This document shows, one piece after another, positions 45,200 to 54,150 of a stretch of 64,000 nucleotides of DNA (position 1 is its first letter; each line of letters starts with the position of its first letter). Below the pieces are notes generated by a model. That model saw only the letters and a list, made by a program, of their open reading frames with translations. It was not told where the DNA came from and searched no databases. The stretch covers positions 248,001 to 312,000 of the forward strand of contig NZ_CP040887.1 in the NCBI RefSeq assembly GCF_006337125.1, written 5' to 3'. Made by a program: the position numbers and the translations under genes. This DNA comes from Serinicoccus chungangensis (GTDB lineage Bacteria; Actinomycetota; Actinomycetes; Actinomycetales; Dermatophilaceae).

Positions 45200-46363
45200 A
45201 TGCCGCAGGGACCGTCGGGCGACCGGCCCCCCGGGGGCCAGACCCGACCCCAGGGCGTGCTGGCTCACACGCGGGGTGCCGTCGCGCGAGGGCGCAGGGG
45301 ATGGCAGGCGTCCCGGACCCGACGGGCCGCGTGGCGGGCCGACCCGCACGTCGTGGCCCTCGACCTGGTGCGGCAGGTGGAGCGGGTCGCCTCCGACCTG
45401 CCACGGCGACTCCTGCCACGGACCTTCGTCGCGCAGGGCCGTGCCCTGCTGCCGGCCCCGGCCCCCGAGCTGGTGCGCAGCCTGCTGCCGGCCTCCCCGG
45501 CTCCGCCGAACGGCGTCGAGCGCGTGGCGTCGCCGGTCTCGGCGGACGCCGTGGTGCTCGCGAAGTTCGCCCTGCTCGGCGGGGTGAAGCTGAGGGCGGC
45601 GTACGCCTCGCCCCGCCTGACCCTGGCGGTCGACGGGACGGGGGACCTCGCGCGGCTGGGCCGGATCCGCGCCTCCCACCGGGTGGTGGGGGCCAGCGAC
45701 CCCGACCTCATCCCCCCGCTCGTCGCCCACGGGGTGCTGCCGGACGGCGCCTGCTGGCTGGTCGAGGGGTGGGTCGACGGCGCCCCGCTGGCCACCGGTG
45801 TCTCCCTGGCGACCGCGGCGGCCGAGCTGCTGGAACGGCTGCGTCAGGTGCACGTCGGCCACGGCGTCGAGCAGCTGCGGCTGGTCGACTGGTGGGACGT
45901 CCCGCGGCGGGCGCGGTGGCAGGAGACGGTGCGGACCGGCATCGTGCCGCCCCTTGTCGACGAGGCTGTCGGTGGGCTCCTGGACGCAGGCGGCACGGTG
46001 ACCACGTCGTGGTGCCACGGCGACCTGGTGGCCTCCAACGTGCTGCGTGCCCCCGAGGGTCTCGTGCTCGTGGACTGGGAACGCGCCGGTGTCGCACCGG
46101 TCATGCTCGACGCCGCACGACTGCACCTGTTCTCCGCGGACCCGGGGCAGACCCTCGTCGATGTCCGCGCCCGCTGGGCCTGGCCCCTGTCGCCCGGTGA
46201 GCTCGGGCACGCGCAGCAGCTGGCGCTCGCGCACGCCTTCCAGCTCAGTGCCTACGCGCTGCGCCGGGCCGGGCTCGAGGGGCACCCGCGCAGCGCGGTC
46301 TACGAACGGCAGGCGCGACGCTCGGTGGACCGTCTGGTGCAGGTGCTCGACCTGCCGGGCTGA
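45200..46363 (+). CDS. Phosphotransferase/kinase-like protein (APH family)
   Basis: 387 residues from ATG 45200 with GAGGAGAGGAG upstream. The catalytic elements are VTTSWCHGDLVASNVL (HGDxxxxN, catalytic Asp) and LVLVDWERAGVAPVMLD (DxE/DWE Mg site), as in APH and choline-kinase-type enzymes. The N-terminal 130 residues are Arg/Ala-rich and lack a clear ATP-binding lid. The substrate is unknown. Confidence 0.78.
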   Translation: MPQGPSGDRPPGGQTRPQGVLAHTRGAVARGRRGWQASRTRRAAWRADPHVVALDLVRQVERVASDLPRRLLPRTFVAQGRALLPAPAPELVRSLLPASPAPPNGVERVASPVSADAVVLAKFALLGGVKLRAAYASPRLTLAVDGTGDLARLGRIRASHRVVGASDPDLIPPLVAHGVLPDGACWLVEGWVDGAPLATGVSLATAAAELLERLRQVHVGHGVEQLRLVDWWDVPRRARWQETVRTGIVPPLVDEAVGGLLDAGGTVTTSWCHGDLVASNVLRAPEGLVLVDWERAGVAPVMLDAARLHLFSADPGQTLVDVRARWAWPLSPGELGHAQQLALAHAFQLSAYALRRAGLEGHPRSAVYERQARRSVDRLVQVLDLPG

Positions 46364-46386
46364 ACGCCCACCGGTACGGTCGAGGG

Positions 46387-47565
46387 ATGGGTGACCATCA
46401 GCGCCGTGCGCGTGGCCTGCTCCTCCTCGCCTCCGCGTCGCTCCTTCTCGCGGGCTGCGCGGCCGGCTCGGGCGAGGGTGCCGAGGCGGGTGACGACGCG
46501 TCGGTCGGCAGCGAGGACGTCGCCGACGACCCCGTCCCTGCCCTGGACGTCGAGGTCGTCGCCGAGGGCCTCACGCTGCCGTGGGACGTGCAGCTGCTGC
46601 CCGACGGCACCGCCCTGGTGACCGAGCGCGGGGGCCGCCTGCTGGCGCTGGACGGCGGGGAGGTGCGGGAGGTGGCGATCGACATCCCCGACCTCTTCGT
46701 CGGCTCCGAGTCCGGGCTCATGGGGGTGGCGCTCTCGCCGGAGGGGGACACGGCATACCTCTGCCACGCGACGCGGTCCGGCGGGCAGCCGCAGGACGTC
46801 CGGGTGACGAGGTGGACCCTGGACGACGGCGCGAAGAGCGCCAGCGCCGACGGCGTGGTGGTGGACGGCATGCCCATCACCTCCGGGCGGCACGGCGGCT
46901 GCCGGCTGCTGCTGGAGGACGACGTCCTCTACGTCGGCACCGGAGACGCGGCCGACGCGACCAACCCGCAGTCGCTGGACTCCCTCGGTGGCAAGGTGCT
47001 GGCGGTGACGCCCGAGGGCGAGCCGCTGGCGGACGCGCCGTTCGTCGACGGCGACCCGCGGATCCTCACCTACGGCCACCGCAACGTGCAGGGGCTCGCG
47101 GCGCAGCCGGGGACGGGGACGATCTGGTCGGTGGAGCACGGATCGTCGGTCGACGACGAGGTCAACGTGCTCGAGCCGGGCGCCAACTACGGCTGGGCGC
47201 CGGGCCCGGGCTACGACGAGTCGGTGCCGATGACCGACACCGAGCGCTTCCCCGACGCGGTCGAGGCGGCATGGAGCAGCGGGGACCGGACGCACGCGAC
47301 GAGCGGCGCCGCCTTCCTCGAGGGGGAGCAGTGGGGTTCCTGGGACGGGGCGCTCGCCGTGGCCGAGCTCAAGGACTCCGGTGTCGGCGTGCTGCGGGTC
47401 GACGGCGAGCAGGTGGTCGGCGAGGACCGGATGGCCGAGCTCGAGGGTGACTACGGCCGCCTGCGCTCGCTCACCCTGGACGAGGACGGGGCGTTGTGGG
47501 TGACCACCTCGAACGGCGAGGGTGACGTCGTCCTCCGCGTCACCCCCGCACCGGACGCGCGCTAG
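46387..47565 (+). CDS. PQQ-dependent sugar dehydrogenase-like lipoprotein
   Basis: 392 residues. A lipobox LLAGCAAG at about residues 20-27 predicts a lipid-anchored outer protein. The beta-propeller repeats begin PWDVQLLPDGTALVTERGGRLLAL, with SESGLMGVALSPEG, GGCRLLLEDDVLYVGTGDAAD, HRNVQGLAAQPGTGTIWSVEHG and PGANYGWAPGPGY, as in soluble glucose dehydrogenase and Hhip-like proteins. It oxidises aldose sugars; the cofactor may be PQQ. Its last codons lie in the first unit of the 22-bp array. Confidence 0.88.
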   Translation: MGDHQRRARGLLLLASASLLLAGCAAGSGEGAEAGDDASVGSEDVADDPVPALDVEVVAEGLTLPWDVQLLPDGTALVTERGGRLLALDGGEVREVAIDIPDLFVGSESGLMGVALSPEGDTAYLCHATRSGGQPQDVRVTRWTLDDGAKSASADGVVVDGMPITSGRHGGCRLLLEDDVLYVGTGDAADATNPQSLDSLGGKVLAVTPEGEPLADAPFVDGDPRILTYGHRNVQGLAAQPGTGTIWSVEHGSSVDDEVNVLEPGANYGWAPGPGYDESVPMTDTERFPDAVEAAWSSGDRTHATSGAAFLEGEQWGSWDGALAVAELKDSGVGVLRVDGEQVVGEDRMAELEGDYGRLRSLTLDEDGALWVTTSNGEGDVVLRVTPAPDAR

Positions 47566-47656
47566 GACCGCACCGGACGCGCGGTCAGACCGCACCGGAC
47601 GCGCGGTCAGACCGCACCGGACGCGCGGTCAGACCACACCGGACGCGCTTCCTGAC
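47547..47656. repeat. 22-bp tandem array, copy B
   Basis: Five units at 47547, 47569, 47591, 47613 and 47635 share the core CGCACCGGACGCG (last one CACACCGGACGCG), with spacers CGCTAGGAC, CGGTCAGAC (three times) and CTTCCTGAC. The period is exactly 22 bp, as in the array at 22006. The first unit overlaps the end of the sugar dehydrogenase gene and supplies its last codons; the rest lies between convergent genes. Confidence 0.95.
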
Positions 47657-47676
47657 CCGCGCAGGGCGTGGCGCGG

Positions 47677-48915
47677 TCAGACGTCGAAGGCTGCCTCGAT
47701 CCGGTCGGCCGCACGCTCGACGCCCCGCTCGGCCCGCACCCGGGCGCCGACGAGCGCCGCCTGACGGCGCAGCGGGGACCCGGTGGCGGTGGTGAAGGCC
47801 GCGCTCATCGCCTCGACCGAGGTCTGCCCGACCGGCACCGGCGCGGTGCCGACATTCACCTCGTGCACCCGCCGGGCGAAGAACGGCTGGTCCAGGGCGA
47901 ACGGCACGACGACCTGCGGCACCCCCGAGCGCAGCGCCTCGGCGGTCGTGCCCGCGCCCCCGTGGTGGACGATCGCGGCCGTGCGGGGGAAGAGGAGGTC
48001 GTGCGGGGCGTCGTCGAGGAAGTGGACGCGCTCGTCGTAGCGCTCCGGCAGGCCGGTGCCGCGCAGCGCGACGACGCGGTGCCCGGCGGCGAGCGCACCC
48101 TCGACGGCGTGCCTCAGAGCCTCGCGGGTCTGGGGGAGGCTCTGGCTGCCGAAGCCGGCGTAGACCGGCGCGGGCCCCGCCTCGAGGAAGCGCTCGAGCC
48201 CGGGGCCGAGCCGGGCGCCGCCCGGGGAGTCGCGGAAGGGGTAGCCGGTGAGCACGATGCGGCGTCCGCTGACCCGGCGCGGCGCGATCACCTGCGGCGT
48301 GTGCGCGACGAAGGTGGGCACCCCCAGGGTATGCCGCGCCGCCCGCACCCCGGAGCCGTGCGGCACACCGCGCTCGGCGAGGGCCGCGGCGACGGGCGAG
48401 CCCATCGCCATGGCCGGGCGCAGCGCGCGCAGCCCGTCGACGAGGTTGCGGGCGGACCAACCGGGTCGGGTGGCGAACATGCTCGCGTCGCCCCAGGTCG
48501 AGGGCAGCGCGGGGACGAAGAGCATGAGCGTGTGCGGGCGCGGGTCGCGCGCGGCGAGCTGGCCGGCCCACCCGAAGGTCAGCGCGGTGGACACGACCGC
48601 GTCGTAGCGGGGCCACAGGTCGAGCAGCACCCGGGCCAGCTCGGGGGCCATCGCCTCCGCCTGGTGGCGCAGCGCGGCGACCTGCCGGCCGAGGTCGGCG
48701 CCGGCCATGATCTGGGCGACCGTCCCCTCGCGGTAGATCCGCATGGCGTCGACCCGGACCTCCTCGAGGTCCAGCCCGGCCGCGTGGATGCTCGCGGCGA
48801 AGTCGCTGGAGGCCGTGACCCCGACCTGGTGACCGCGCGAGCGCAGCTCCCGGCCCACCGCGAGCACCGGCTGGTAGTCGCCCCGGCTGCCCCCGGCCAG
48901 GATCGCGATCCGCAT
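47677..48915 (-). CDS. Glycosyltransferase, MGT/UGT-type (GT1)
   Basis: 412 residues from ATG 48915. The N-terminal fold begins RIAILAGGSRGDYQPVLAVGREL, the donor domain ends with VHHGGAGTTAEALRSGVPQVVVPFALDQPFF (the GT1 signature) and GFGSQSLPQ is the hinge region. It transfers a sugar from a UDP- or dTDP-sugar to a small lipophilic acceptor. No obvious biosynthetic cluster surrounds it. Confidence 0.92.
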   Translation of the reverse strand: MRIAILAGGSRGDYQPVLAVGRELRSRGHQVGVTASSDFAASIHAAGLDLEEVRVDAMRIYREGTVAQIMAGADLGRQVAALRHQAEAMAPELARVLLDLWPRYDAVVSTALTFGWAGQLAARDPRPHTLMLFVPALPSTWGDASMFATRPGWSARNLVDGLRALRPAMAMGSPVAAALAERGVPHGSGVRAARHTLGVPTFVAHTPQVIAPRRVSGRRIVLTGYPFRDSPGGARLGPGLERFLEAGPAPVYAGFGSQSLPQTREALRHAVEGALAAGHRVVALRGTGLPERYDERVHFLDDAPHDLLFPRTAAIVHHGGAGTTAEALRSGVPQVVVPFALDQPFFARRVHEVNVGTAPVPVGQTSVEAMSAAFTTATGSPLRRQAALVGARVRAERGVERAADRIEAAFDV

Positions 48916-48987
48916 ACCCCCATCCTTGCAGGAGGACCGGCGGCCGACGCCTGCCGGGAGCCGCGCCGCAGGAGTACCGTCGGCCCC

Positions 48988-49392
48988 ATGGACCTGTCGC
49001 CCCTGGGGGTGCGTGCCACGGCGGGCACGCTGCGCGCCGCCGAGGGGATCGTGCTGGCCCACGCGTGGACGGACGAGGGCGTCGTCGCCGGCCCCGCGAC
49101 CAACGGGGCGCAGCTGCTGCACCTGTCGGTGGCGCTCTGCGTGCTCAACGACACCTACCGGGAGGCGCAGACCCTCGGCATCGAGGTGGACGGGGTGGCC
49201 GTCACCGCCGACGGCGGTTTCGACGACGACTGGCGCTCCACCGGGGTGAGGTATGCCGTGCACCTCGACGCGCGCGCGTCCGCGGCGGACCGGACCCGCC
49301 TCGTCGAGCGGGTGGACGCCGTCGCGGAGATCCCGCGGGCGTTGCGGCAGGGGGCGCCGGTGCTCAGGACGTCCGTCGGTGGTCCCCTGTAG
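48988..49392 (+). CDS. OsmC-family protein
   Basis: 134 residues from ATG 48988. NGAQLLHLSVALCVLNDTYREAQTLGI places the first redox Cys in the central helix, and VDAVAEIPRALRQG is typical of the non-catalytic OsmC-like branch; no second Cys is seen, so peroxidase activity is doubtful. It lies 72 bp from the glycosyltransferase on the other strand. Function unknown. Confidence 0.8.
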   Translation: MDLSPLGVRATAGTLRAAEGIVLAHAWTDEGVVAGPATNGAQLLHLSVALCVLNDTYREAQTLGIEVDGVAVTADGGFDDDWRSTGVRYAVHLDARASAADRTRLVERVDAVAEIPRALRQGAPVLRTSVGGPL

Positions 49393-49402
49393 CGTCGGGC
49401 GC

Positions 49403-49705
49403 ATGACCTTCGCCAACGTCGGCACCCTGGACGCGGTCCCCGGCAGGCGGGACGAGCTCGTCGCGATCCTCGCCCGCCGCTCGCCCGAGCTCGAGCAGGC
49501 CGGGTGCCTGCTCTACGAGGTCGGTGTCAGCGAGGACAGCCCGGACACCGTCTTCGTCGCCGAGCTCTGGACGTCCGCCTCGGCGCACGAGGCCTCGCTG
49601 GGTCTGGAGAGCGTGCAGGCGTCGATCCAGGAGGCCCGTCCGCTGCTGTCCGGCCGGATGGGCGGGTTCAGCTTCGACGTCGTCGGGTCGCCGCTGCGGG
49701 ACTGA
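49403..49705 (+). CDS. Antibiotic-biosynthesis-monooxygenase-like protein
   Basis: 100 residues, a dimeric ferredoxin-like fold typical of ABM/YgiN proteins: TFANVGTLDAVPGRRDELVAIL, ELEQAGCLLYEVGV and FVAELWTSASAHEASL. The quinol-oxidising role of the family is not certain here. The start is ten bases after the OsmC-like stop, so they are probably cotranscribed. Confidence 0.88.
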   Translation: MTFANVGTLDAVPGRRDELVAILARRSPELEQAGCLLYEVGVSEDSPDTVFVAELWTSASAHEASLGLESVQASIQEARPLLSGRMGGFSFDVVGSPLRD

Positions 49706-49761
49706 CCCGGTGCGGGCCCTAGGCTGTCGGCACCCACCCCCACCGTCAGTAGAGGACCCCC

Positions 49762-50715
49762 ATGTGCCGAGTGCTCGCCTTCATCGGGCCGGAGACCCCG
49801 CTGGAGAACCTGCTCCTCACCCCCGCCAACAGCCTGGTCAACCAGGCCCTCGACCCGGAGAGCCACCCGGAGCTCCAGCTGGCCGGGTGGGGGTTCGGCG
49901 CGTGGGGTGAGCACCTGGCCAAGCCGGAGGAGCCGTTCATCTACCGCCGGCCCATGGCGGCGTTCTACGACGACAACGTCGAGCGCATCGTGCCGAGCCT
50001 GCGCGCGAGCACCATGCTGGCGCACGTGCGGGCGGCGGCCTACGACGCCAAGGTCGTGCTCGCCGACGAGAACTGCCACCCGTTCTCGTTCCAGGGGACG
50101 CGCTGGATCGTCGCGCAGAACGGCTACCTGCCGGGCTGGAAGATCCTGCAGCGGGAGCTGCTGCAGCACTGCAAGGACGAGTACCTCGAGCAGATGGCGG
50201 GCTCGACGGACACCGAGTTCATCTACGTGCTGCTGCTCTCGCTGCTCGACGGCGACGAGGACGAGGACGTCCAGCGCGCGGTGGAGCAGCTCATCCGGCT
50301 CGTCGCGGACGCGATGGACACCCTCGGCCTGCCGGGCCTGACCAAGCTCAAGCTGGCGCTGGTGTCGCAGGACCGGGTCATCGGGGTCAACGGCGGGCTC
50401 GGGCTCCACGGCGAGACCGACCCGAGCGGCGACTGGCAGGAGCTGCGCCAGGCCGAGCCGGGCACGGACGAGCACAGCCTCTCGATGCTCCTGGAGCCGA
50501 TGTACTACCTCAGGGGGACGGGCTTCGACCAGGACACCTCGACGTACGCCTTCGAGACGAGCGACGGGGACGAGGAGGCCACCGGCGCGATCTTCGCCTC
50601 CGAGGCCCTGACCGAGGACACCGACGGCTGGTCGAGGCTCGACTTCGGCCACATCCTGTTCCTGCGCAACGAGGGCGGGCGGGTCACCACGTCGGTCAGG
50701 GAGCTGTCGGTCTAG
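49762..50715 (+). CDS. Class II glutamine amidotransferase
   Basis: 317 residues starting MCRVLAFIG. Cys2 becomes the N-terminal nucleophile after Met removal. TMLAHVRAA, NCHPFSFQGTRWIVAQNG, SDTEFIYVLLLSLL and YYLRGTGFD fit the GATase-2/EgtC-like group. It deaminates glutamine to supply ammonia to a partner reaction, or is an EgtC-like hydrolase; the partner is not evident. Its last 20 bases overlap the UvrA-like gene tail on the other strand. Confidence 0.9.
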   Translation: MCRVLAFIGPETPLENLLLTPANSLVNQALDPESHPELQLAGWGFGAWGEHLAKPEEPFIYRRPMAAFYDDNVERIVPSLRASTMLAHVRAAAYDAKVVLADENCHPFSFQGTRWIVAQNGYLPGWKILQRELLQHCKDEYLEQMAGSTDTEFIYVLLLSLLDGDEDEDVQRAVEQLIRLVADAMDTLGLPGLTKLKLALVSQDRVIGVNGGLGLHGETDPSGDWQELRQAEPGTDEHSLSMLLEPMYYLRGTGFDQDTSTYAFETSDGDEEATGAIFASEALTEDTDGWSRLDFGHILFLRNEGGRVTTSVRELSV

Positions 50716-53242
50716 GCCCCGGCCGGCTCCGCCGCACCTCCTCGACGCGGCCGCCGGCGTCCCCGGCGCCGGGACCCATCTGCACGACCACGTCCGCGGT
50801 CGCCACGGCGGCCGGGTCGTGCTCGGCCACGACGACGGTGTGCCCGGCACCGGCCAGGGCGTGCAGCTGCGCCAGCAGGCGGTGCACGTCGGCCGGGTGC
50901 AGCCCGGTGGTCGGCTCGTCGAAGAGGTAGAGCGTGGCGCTGCGCCGTCGCTTCTGCAGCTCGGTCGCGAGCTTGATGCGCTGCGCCTCCCCGCCGGAGA
51001 GCTCGGTCGCCGACTGGCCCAGCTGCAGGTAGCCCAGCCCCAGCGCGTCCAGGGCGTCCAGCGCTCGGGCCGCCGCGGGGAGACCGCCCAGCGCCTCGCG
51101 TGCCTCCCGCACGCTCATCCGCAGCAGGTCGGCGACGGTATGCCCCTGCCACCGCACCTCCAGCGTCTCCGGCCCGAACCGGTCGCCGTGGCAGGTCGGG
51201 CACGGCGCGTACGTCCCCGGCAGGAAGAGCAGCTCGACCGCCACCGCGCCCTCCCCGCTGCAGGTGGGGCACTGCCCCACGGTGGTGTTGAAGCTGAAGC
51301 GCGACGCGGTGAAGCCGCGCCCCTCCGCCTCCGGGGTCGCGGCGAAGGCCCGGCGCACCGCGTCCCACAGCCCGGTGTAGGTCGCGAGCGTCGACCGCGG
51401 TGACCGGCCGATGGGCTTCTGGGTGATCCGCACCACCCGCACCGGAGCCCCCTCGCCCACCGCACGGACCTCGCCCCCGGAGCGCTCGGCCGCGCCGTCG
51501 CCGGGCCCCTCGTCCCCGTCGTCGGCGGCGCCCTCGCCCTCGACGTCCTCCACCCGCGCCAGCCGACCGCCGACGACGTCGTGCACCGCCTCGAGCAGGC
51601 TGGTCTTGCCCGACCCGGACACCCCGGTCACGACGGTGACCACCCCCAGCGGCAGGTCGAGGTCGACCCCCCGGACGGTATGCCGCACCAACCCCCGCAG
51701 CTCCAGCGTCCCGGTCGACGCCCGCTCGCCCCGCCCGGCGTCACCCAGCACCTCGCCCGCGTGCACGGGCTCGTGCAGGTAGGCGGCGGTCGGCGAGCCC
51801 TCCACGCGGGCCAGCCCGTCGACCGGACCGGACCAGAGGACCTGCCCGCCGTGGCGCCCGGCCCCCGGGCCGACGTCGACCACCCAGTCGCACCGCTGCA
51901 CGACGGCCATGTCGTGCTCCACGACCACCACGGTGTTGCCGGCGGCCACCAGCGCGCGCAGCAGCTCCAGGAGCTGGTCCACGTCCCGGGGGTGCAGCCC
52001 GGCCGACGGCTCGTCGAGCACGTAGACCACCCCGAAGAGTCCCGACCGCAGGGCGGTCGCCAGCCGCAGCCGTTGCAGCTCGCCGGTCGACACCGCCGCC
52101 GCCGGGCGGTCCAGGGACAGGTGCCCGAGCCCGAGGTCGAGCAGCAGCTCGAGGCGCCCCAGCAGATCGGCCACCAGCAGGGACTCGGCCTGCGTGCGTG
52201 CGTCCGGGCCGTCCGCGACCGCCTCGGCCACCGCCGTCACCGGGCTCCCGGTCGGCACGACAGGTCCCTCCACCCCCGGGGCGCCCGGGGCACCGTCCCC
52301 TCCGCCCAGCGCCCGCTGCCGGGCCCGCAGCGTCTCGACCAGACCGCTCACCGGCAGCGCCGCGGCCTCGTCGACCGCGAGCCCCTGCCAGGTCACGGCC
52401 AGCGCGTCCGGCCGCAGCCGCCGGCCACCGCACGTCGGGCACGCCCGGGTCTCGACGAAGCGCAGCATCCGCCGCCGCGAGGTGGCGCTCCTGGTCTCGG
52501 AGAGGGTGCGCCGCACGTACCTCGCGGCGGAGGAGAAGGTGCCCTGGTAGGGCCGGTTGATCCGCTCCGCGTCCCGCACCGGCACCACGGTGACGACCGG
52601 CTGCTCGTCGGTGAAGAGGATCCACTCCCGCGTCGGCGGGGGCAGCTCGCGCCACGGGGCGTCGACGTCGTGACCGAGCGTGGCGACGATGTCGCGGTAG
52701 TTCTTGCCCAGCCACGCCCCCGGCCACGCCGCGACCGCGCCCTGCGCGATCGAGAGCGTGTCGTCCGGCACCATCGAGGCCTCCGTGGGCTCGTGCACCA
52801 CCCCCAGCCCGCCGCAGCCCGGGCAGGCGCCGACGGCGGTGTTGGGGGAGAAGTGGTCGGAGTCCAGCCGCTGCGCGCCCGGGGGGTAGGCCCCGCACCG
52901 CGACAGCAGCATCCGCAGCGTCGCCCCGGTGGTGGTGACCGTCCCGACGCTGGACCGCGCCCCGGCGCCCGACCGGCCCTGCTCCAGCGCCACCGTCGGC
53001 GGGAGCCCGTGCACGTCGCGCACCTGCGGGTCGATGGCGGTGTGCAGCAGGCGTCGCGCGTAGGGCGCGACGGAGTCGAGGTAGCGCCGCTGCGACTCGC
53101 CGTGGACCGTCCCGAACGCCAGGCTCGACTTGCCCGACCCGCTCACCCCCGTCACGGCGACGAGCGCGTCCCGCGGCAGGTCGACGTCGACGTCGCGCAG
53201 GTTGTGCAGCCGGGCGCCGCGGACCTCGATCTGACCGTCCAT
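50696..53242 (-). CDS. UvrA-like excinuclease ATPase (UvrA2 type)
   Basis: 848 residues, about 100 shorter than housekeeping UvrA. Two ABC ATPase modules are present: [14 protein letters not shown] with signature [11 protein letters not shown], and [14 protein letters not shown] with [12 protein letters not shown], followed by [16 protein letters not shown] boxes. Zinc-finger cysteine pairs occur as CPGCGG, CPTCGG, CPTCSG and CPTCHG. The shorter length suggests loss of the UvrB-interacting domain, as in UvrA2 proteins linked to DNA damage or drug tolerance. Confidence 0.9.
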   Translation of the reverse strand: MDGQIEVRGARLHNLRDVDVDLPRDALVAVTGVSGSGKSSLAFGTVHGESQRRYLDSVAPYARRLLHTAIDPQVRDVHGLPPTVALEQGRSGAGARSSVGTVTTTGATLRMLLSRCGAYPPGAQRLDSDHFSPNTAVGACPGCGGLGVVHEPTEASMVPDDTLSIAQGAVAAWPGAWLGKNYRDIVATLGHDVDAPWRELPPPTREWILFTDEQPVVTVVPVRDAERINRPYQGTFSSAARYVRRTLSETRSATSRRRMLRFVETRACPTCGGRRLRPDALAVTWQGLAVDEAAALPVSGLVETLRARQRALGGGDGAPGAPGVEGPVVPTGSPVTAVAEAVADGPDARTQAESLLVADLLGRLELLLDLGLGHLSLDRPAAAVSTGELQRLRLATALRSGLFGVVYVLDEPSAGLHPRDVDQLLELLRALVAAGNTVVVVEHDMAVVQRCDWVVDVGPGAGRHGGQVLWSGPVDGLARVEGSPTAAYLHEPVHAGEVLGDAGRGERASTGTLELRGLVRHTVRGVDLDLPLGVVTVVTGVSGSGKTSLLEAVHDVVGGRLARVEDVEGEGAADDGDEGPGDGAAERSGGEVRAVGEGAPVRVVRITQKPIGRSPRSTLATYTGLWDAVRRAFAATPEAEGRGFTASRFSFNTTVGQCPTCSGEGAVAVELLFLPGTYAPCPTCHGDRFGPETLEVRWQGHTVADLLRMSVREAREALGGLPAAARALDALDALGLGYLQLGQSATELSGGEAQRIKLATELQKRRRSATLYLFDEPTTGLHPADVHRLLAQLHALAGAGHTVVVAEHDPAAVATADVVVQMGPGAGDAGGRVEEVRRSRPGPRPTAP

Positions 53243-53247
53243 GCAGG

Positions 53248-54150
53248 TCAGGGTATGCCGCCTCCGTCACCGGTCGGGGGGCCGGAGCCCGGGCGCGGGG
53301 CGTCGGCACCCCGGGTCCCCTCCCACAGCTCGCGCAGCTGCGGGGTCACCCCGATCGTCGTGACGTCGGAGGACGTCTCGATCCCGGCGTCCCGGAAGGC
53401 GTGCAGCACCGCGCGGATGACCGCGTCGCGGGCCTCCTTGGTCTCCAGCTGACGGGCACCGGACCAGAAGCGCAGCTCCAGCTCGACGGTGCGGGTGCCG
53501 ATGGTGGTGAAGAGCGCCTGGGGCAGCGGGTCGTCCAGCACGCCGGGCAGCTCGACCATGGCCCGCACCGCCACGGTCCGCACCTGCTCCAGGTCGTTGT
53601 CGTCGGCCAGCTCGACGGTGATCACCGACCGGACGGCCTCGAAGCCGGTCTGCACCGTCACGGGGTGGGAGTGCAGCGTGCCGTTGGGGACGAGCACGAG
53701 CCGGCCGTCGAAGGTGCGGATGGAGGTCGAGCTCAACCCCATCTGCACGACCGTCCCGGCGTGCTCGAGCACCGCGATCTGGTCCCCGACCCCGAAGCGG
53801 CCCCGCGCGAGGATGACGATCCCGGCGAACATGTTGCCCAGCACGGTCTGGAAGGCGATGCCGGCCGCGATGGAGATGACGCCGACGCCGCCGAGGATGT
53901 TCACCGGCCGCACGCTCGGGAAGAGGATGGTCAGCGCGGCGCCGACACCCAGCGCGACGACCAGCAGGCCGGTGAGCCGGCCGAAGACCCGTGCCGACTC
54001 CGCGCTGCGCCCGCGCCACGCCAGGGCCCGGGTGACGAGGACCCGCACGACCTGGCCGAGGAGGACCGCACCGACCAGCGTCGCGAGCGCCAGCCCGGCG
54101 CCGGTCCAGGTCACGGCCGGCAGCGCCAGCCCGGTGGCGGAGGCGGTCAC
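53248..54150 (-). CDS. MscS-family mechanosensitive channel
   Basis: 300 residues from a GTG overlapping the previous stop (GTGA). Two to three N-terminal membrane helices are followed by the pore helix GVGVISIAAGIAFQTVLGNMFAGIVI and a beta domain beginning RFGVGDQIAVLEHAGTVVQMGLSSTSIRTFDG. It forms a heptameric osmotic release channel. It is translationally coupled to the DUF2254 gene. Confidence 0.92.
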   Translation of the reverse strand: MTASATGLALPAVTWTGAGLALATLVGAVLLGQVVRVLVTRALAWRGRSAESARVFGRLTGLLVVALGVGAALTILFPSVRPVNILGGVGVISIAAGIAFQTVLGNMFAGIVILARGRFGVGDQIAVLEHAGTVVQMGLSSTSIRTFDGRLVLVPNGTLHSHPVTVQTGFEAVRSVITVELADDNDLEQVRTVAVRAMVELPGVLDDPLPQALFTTIGTRTVELELRFWSGARQLETKEARDAVIRAVLHAFRDAGIETSSDVTTIGVTPQLRELWEGTRGADAPRPGSGPPTGDGGGIP

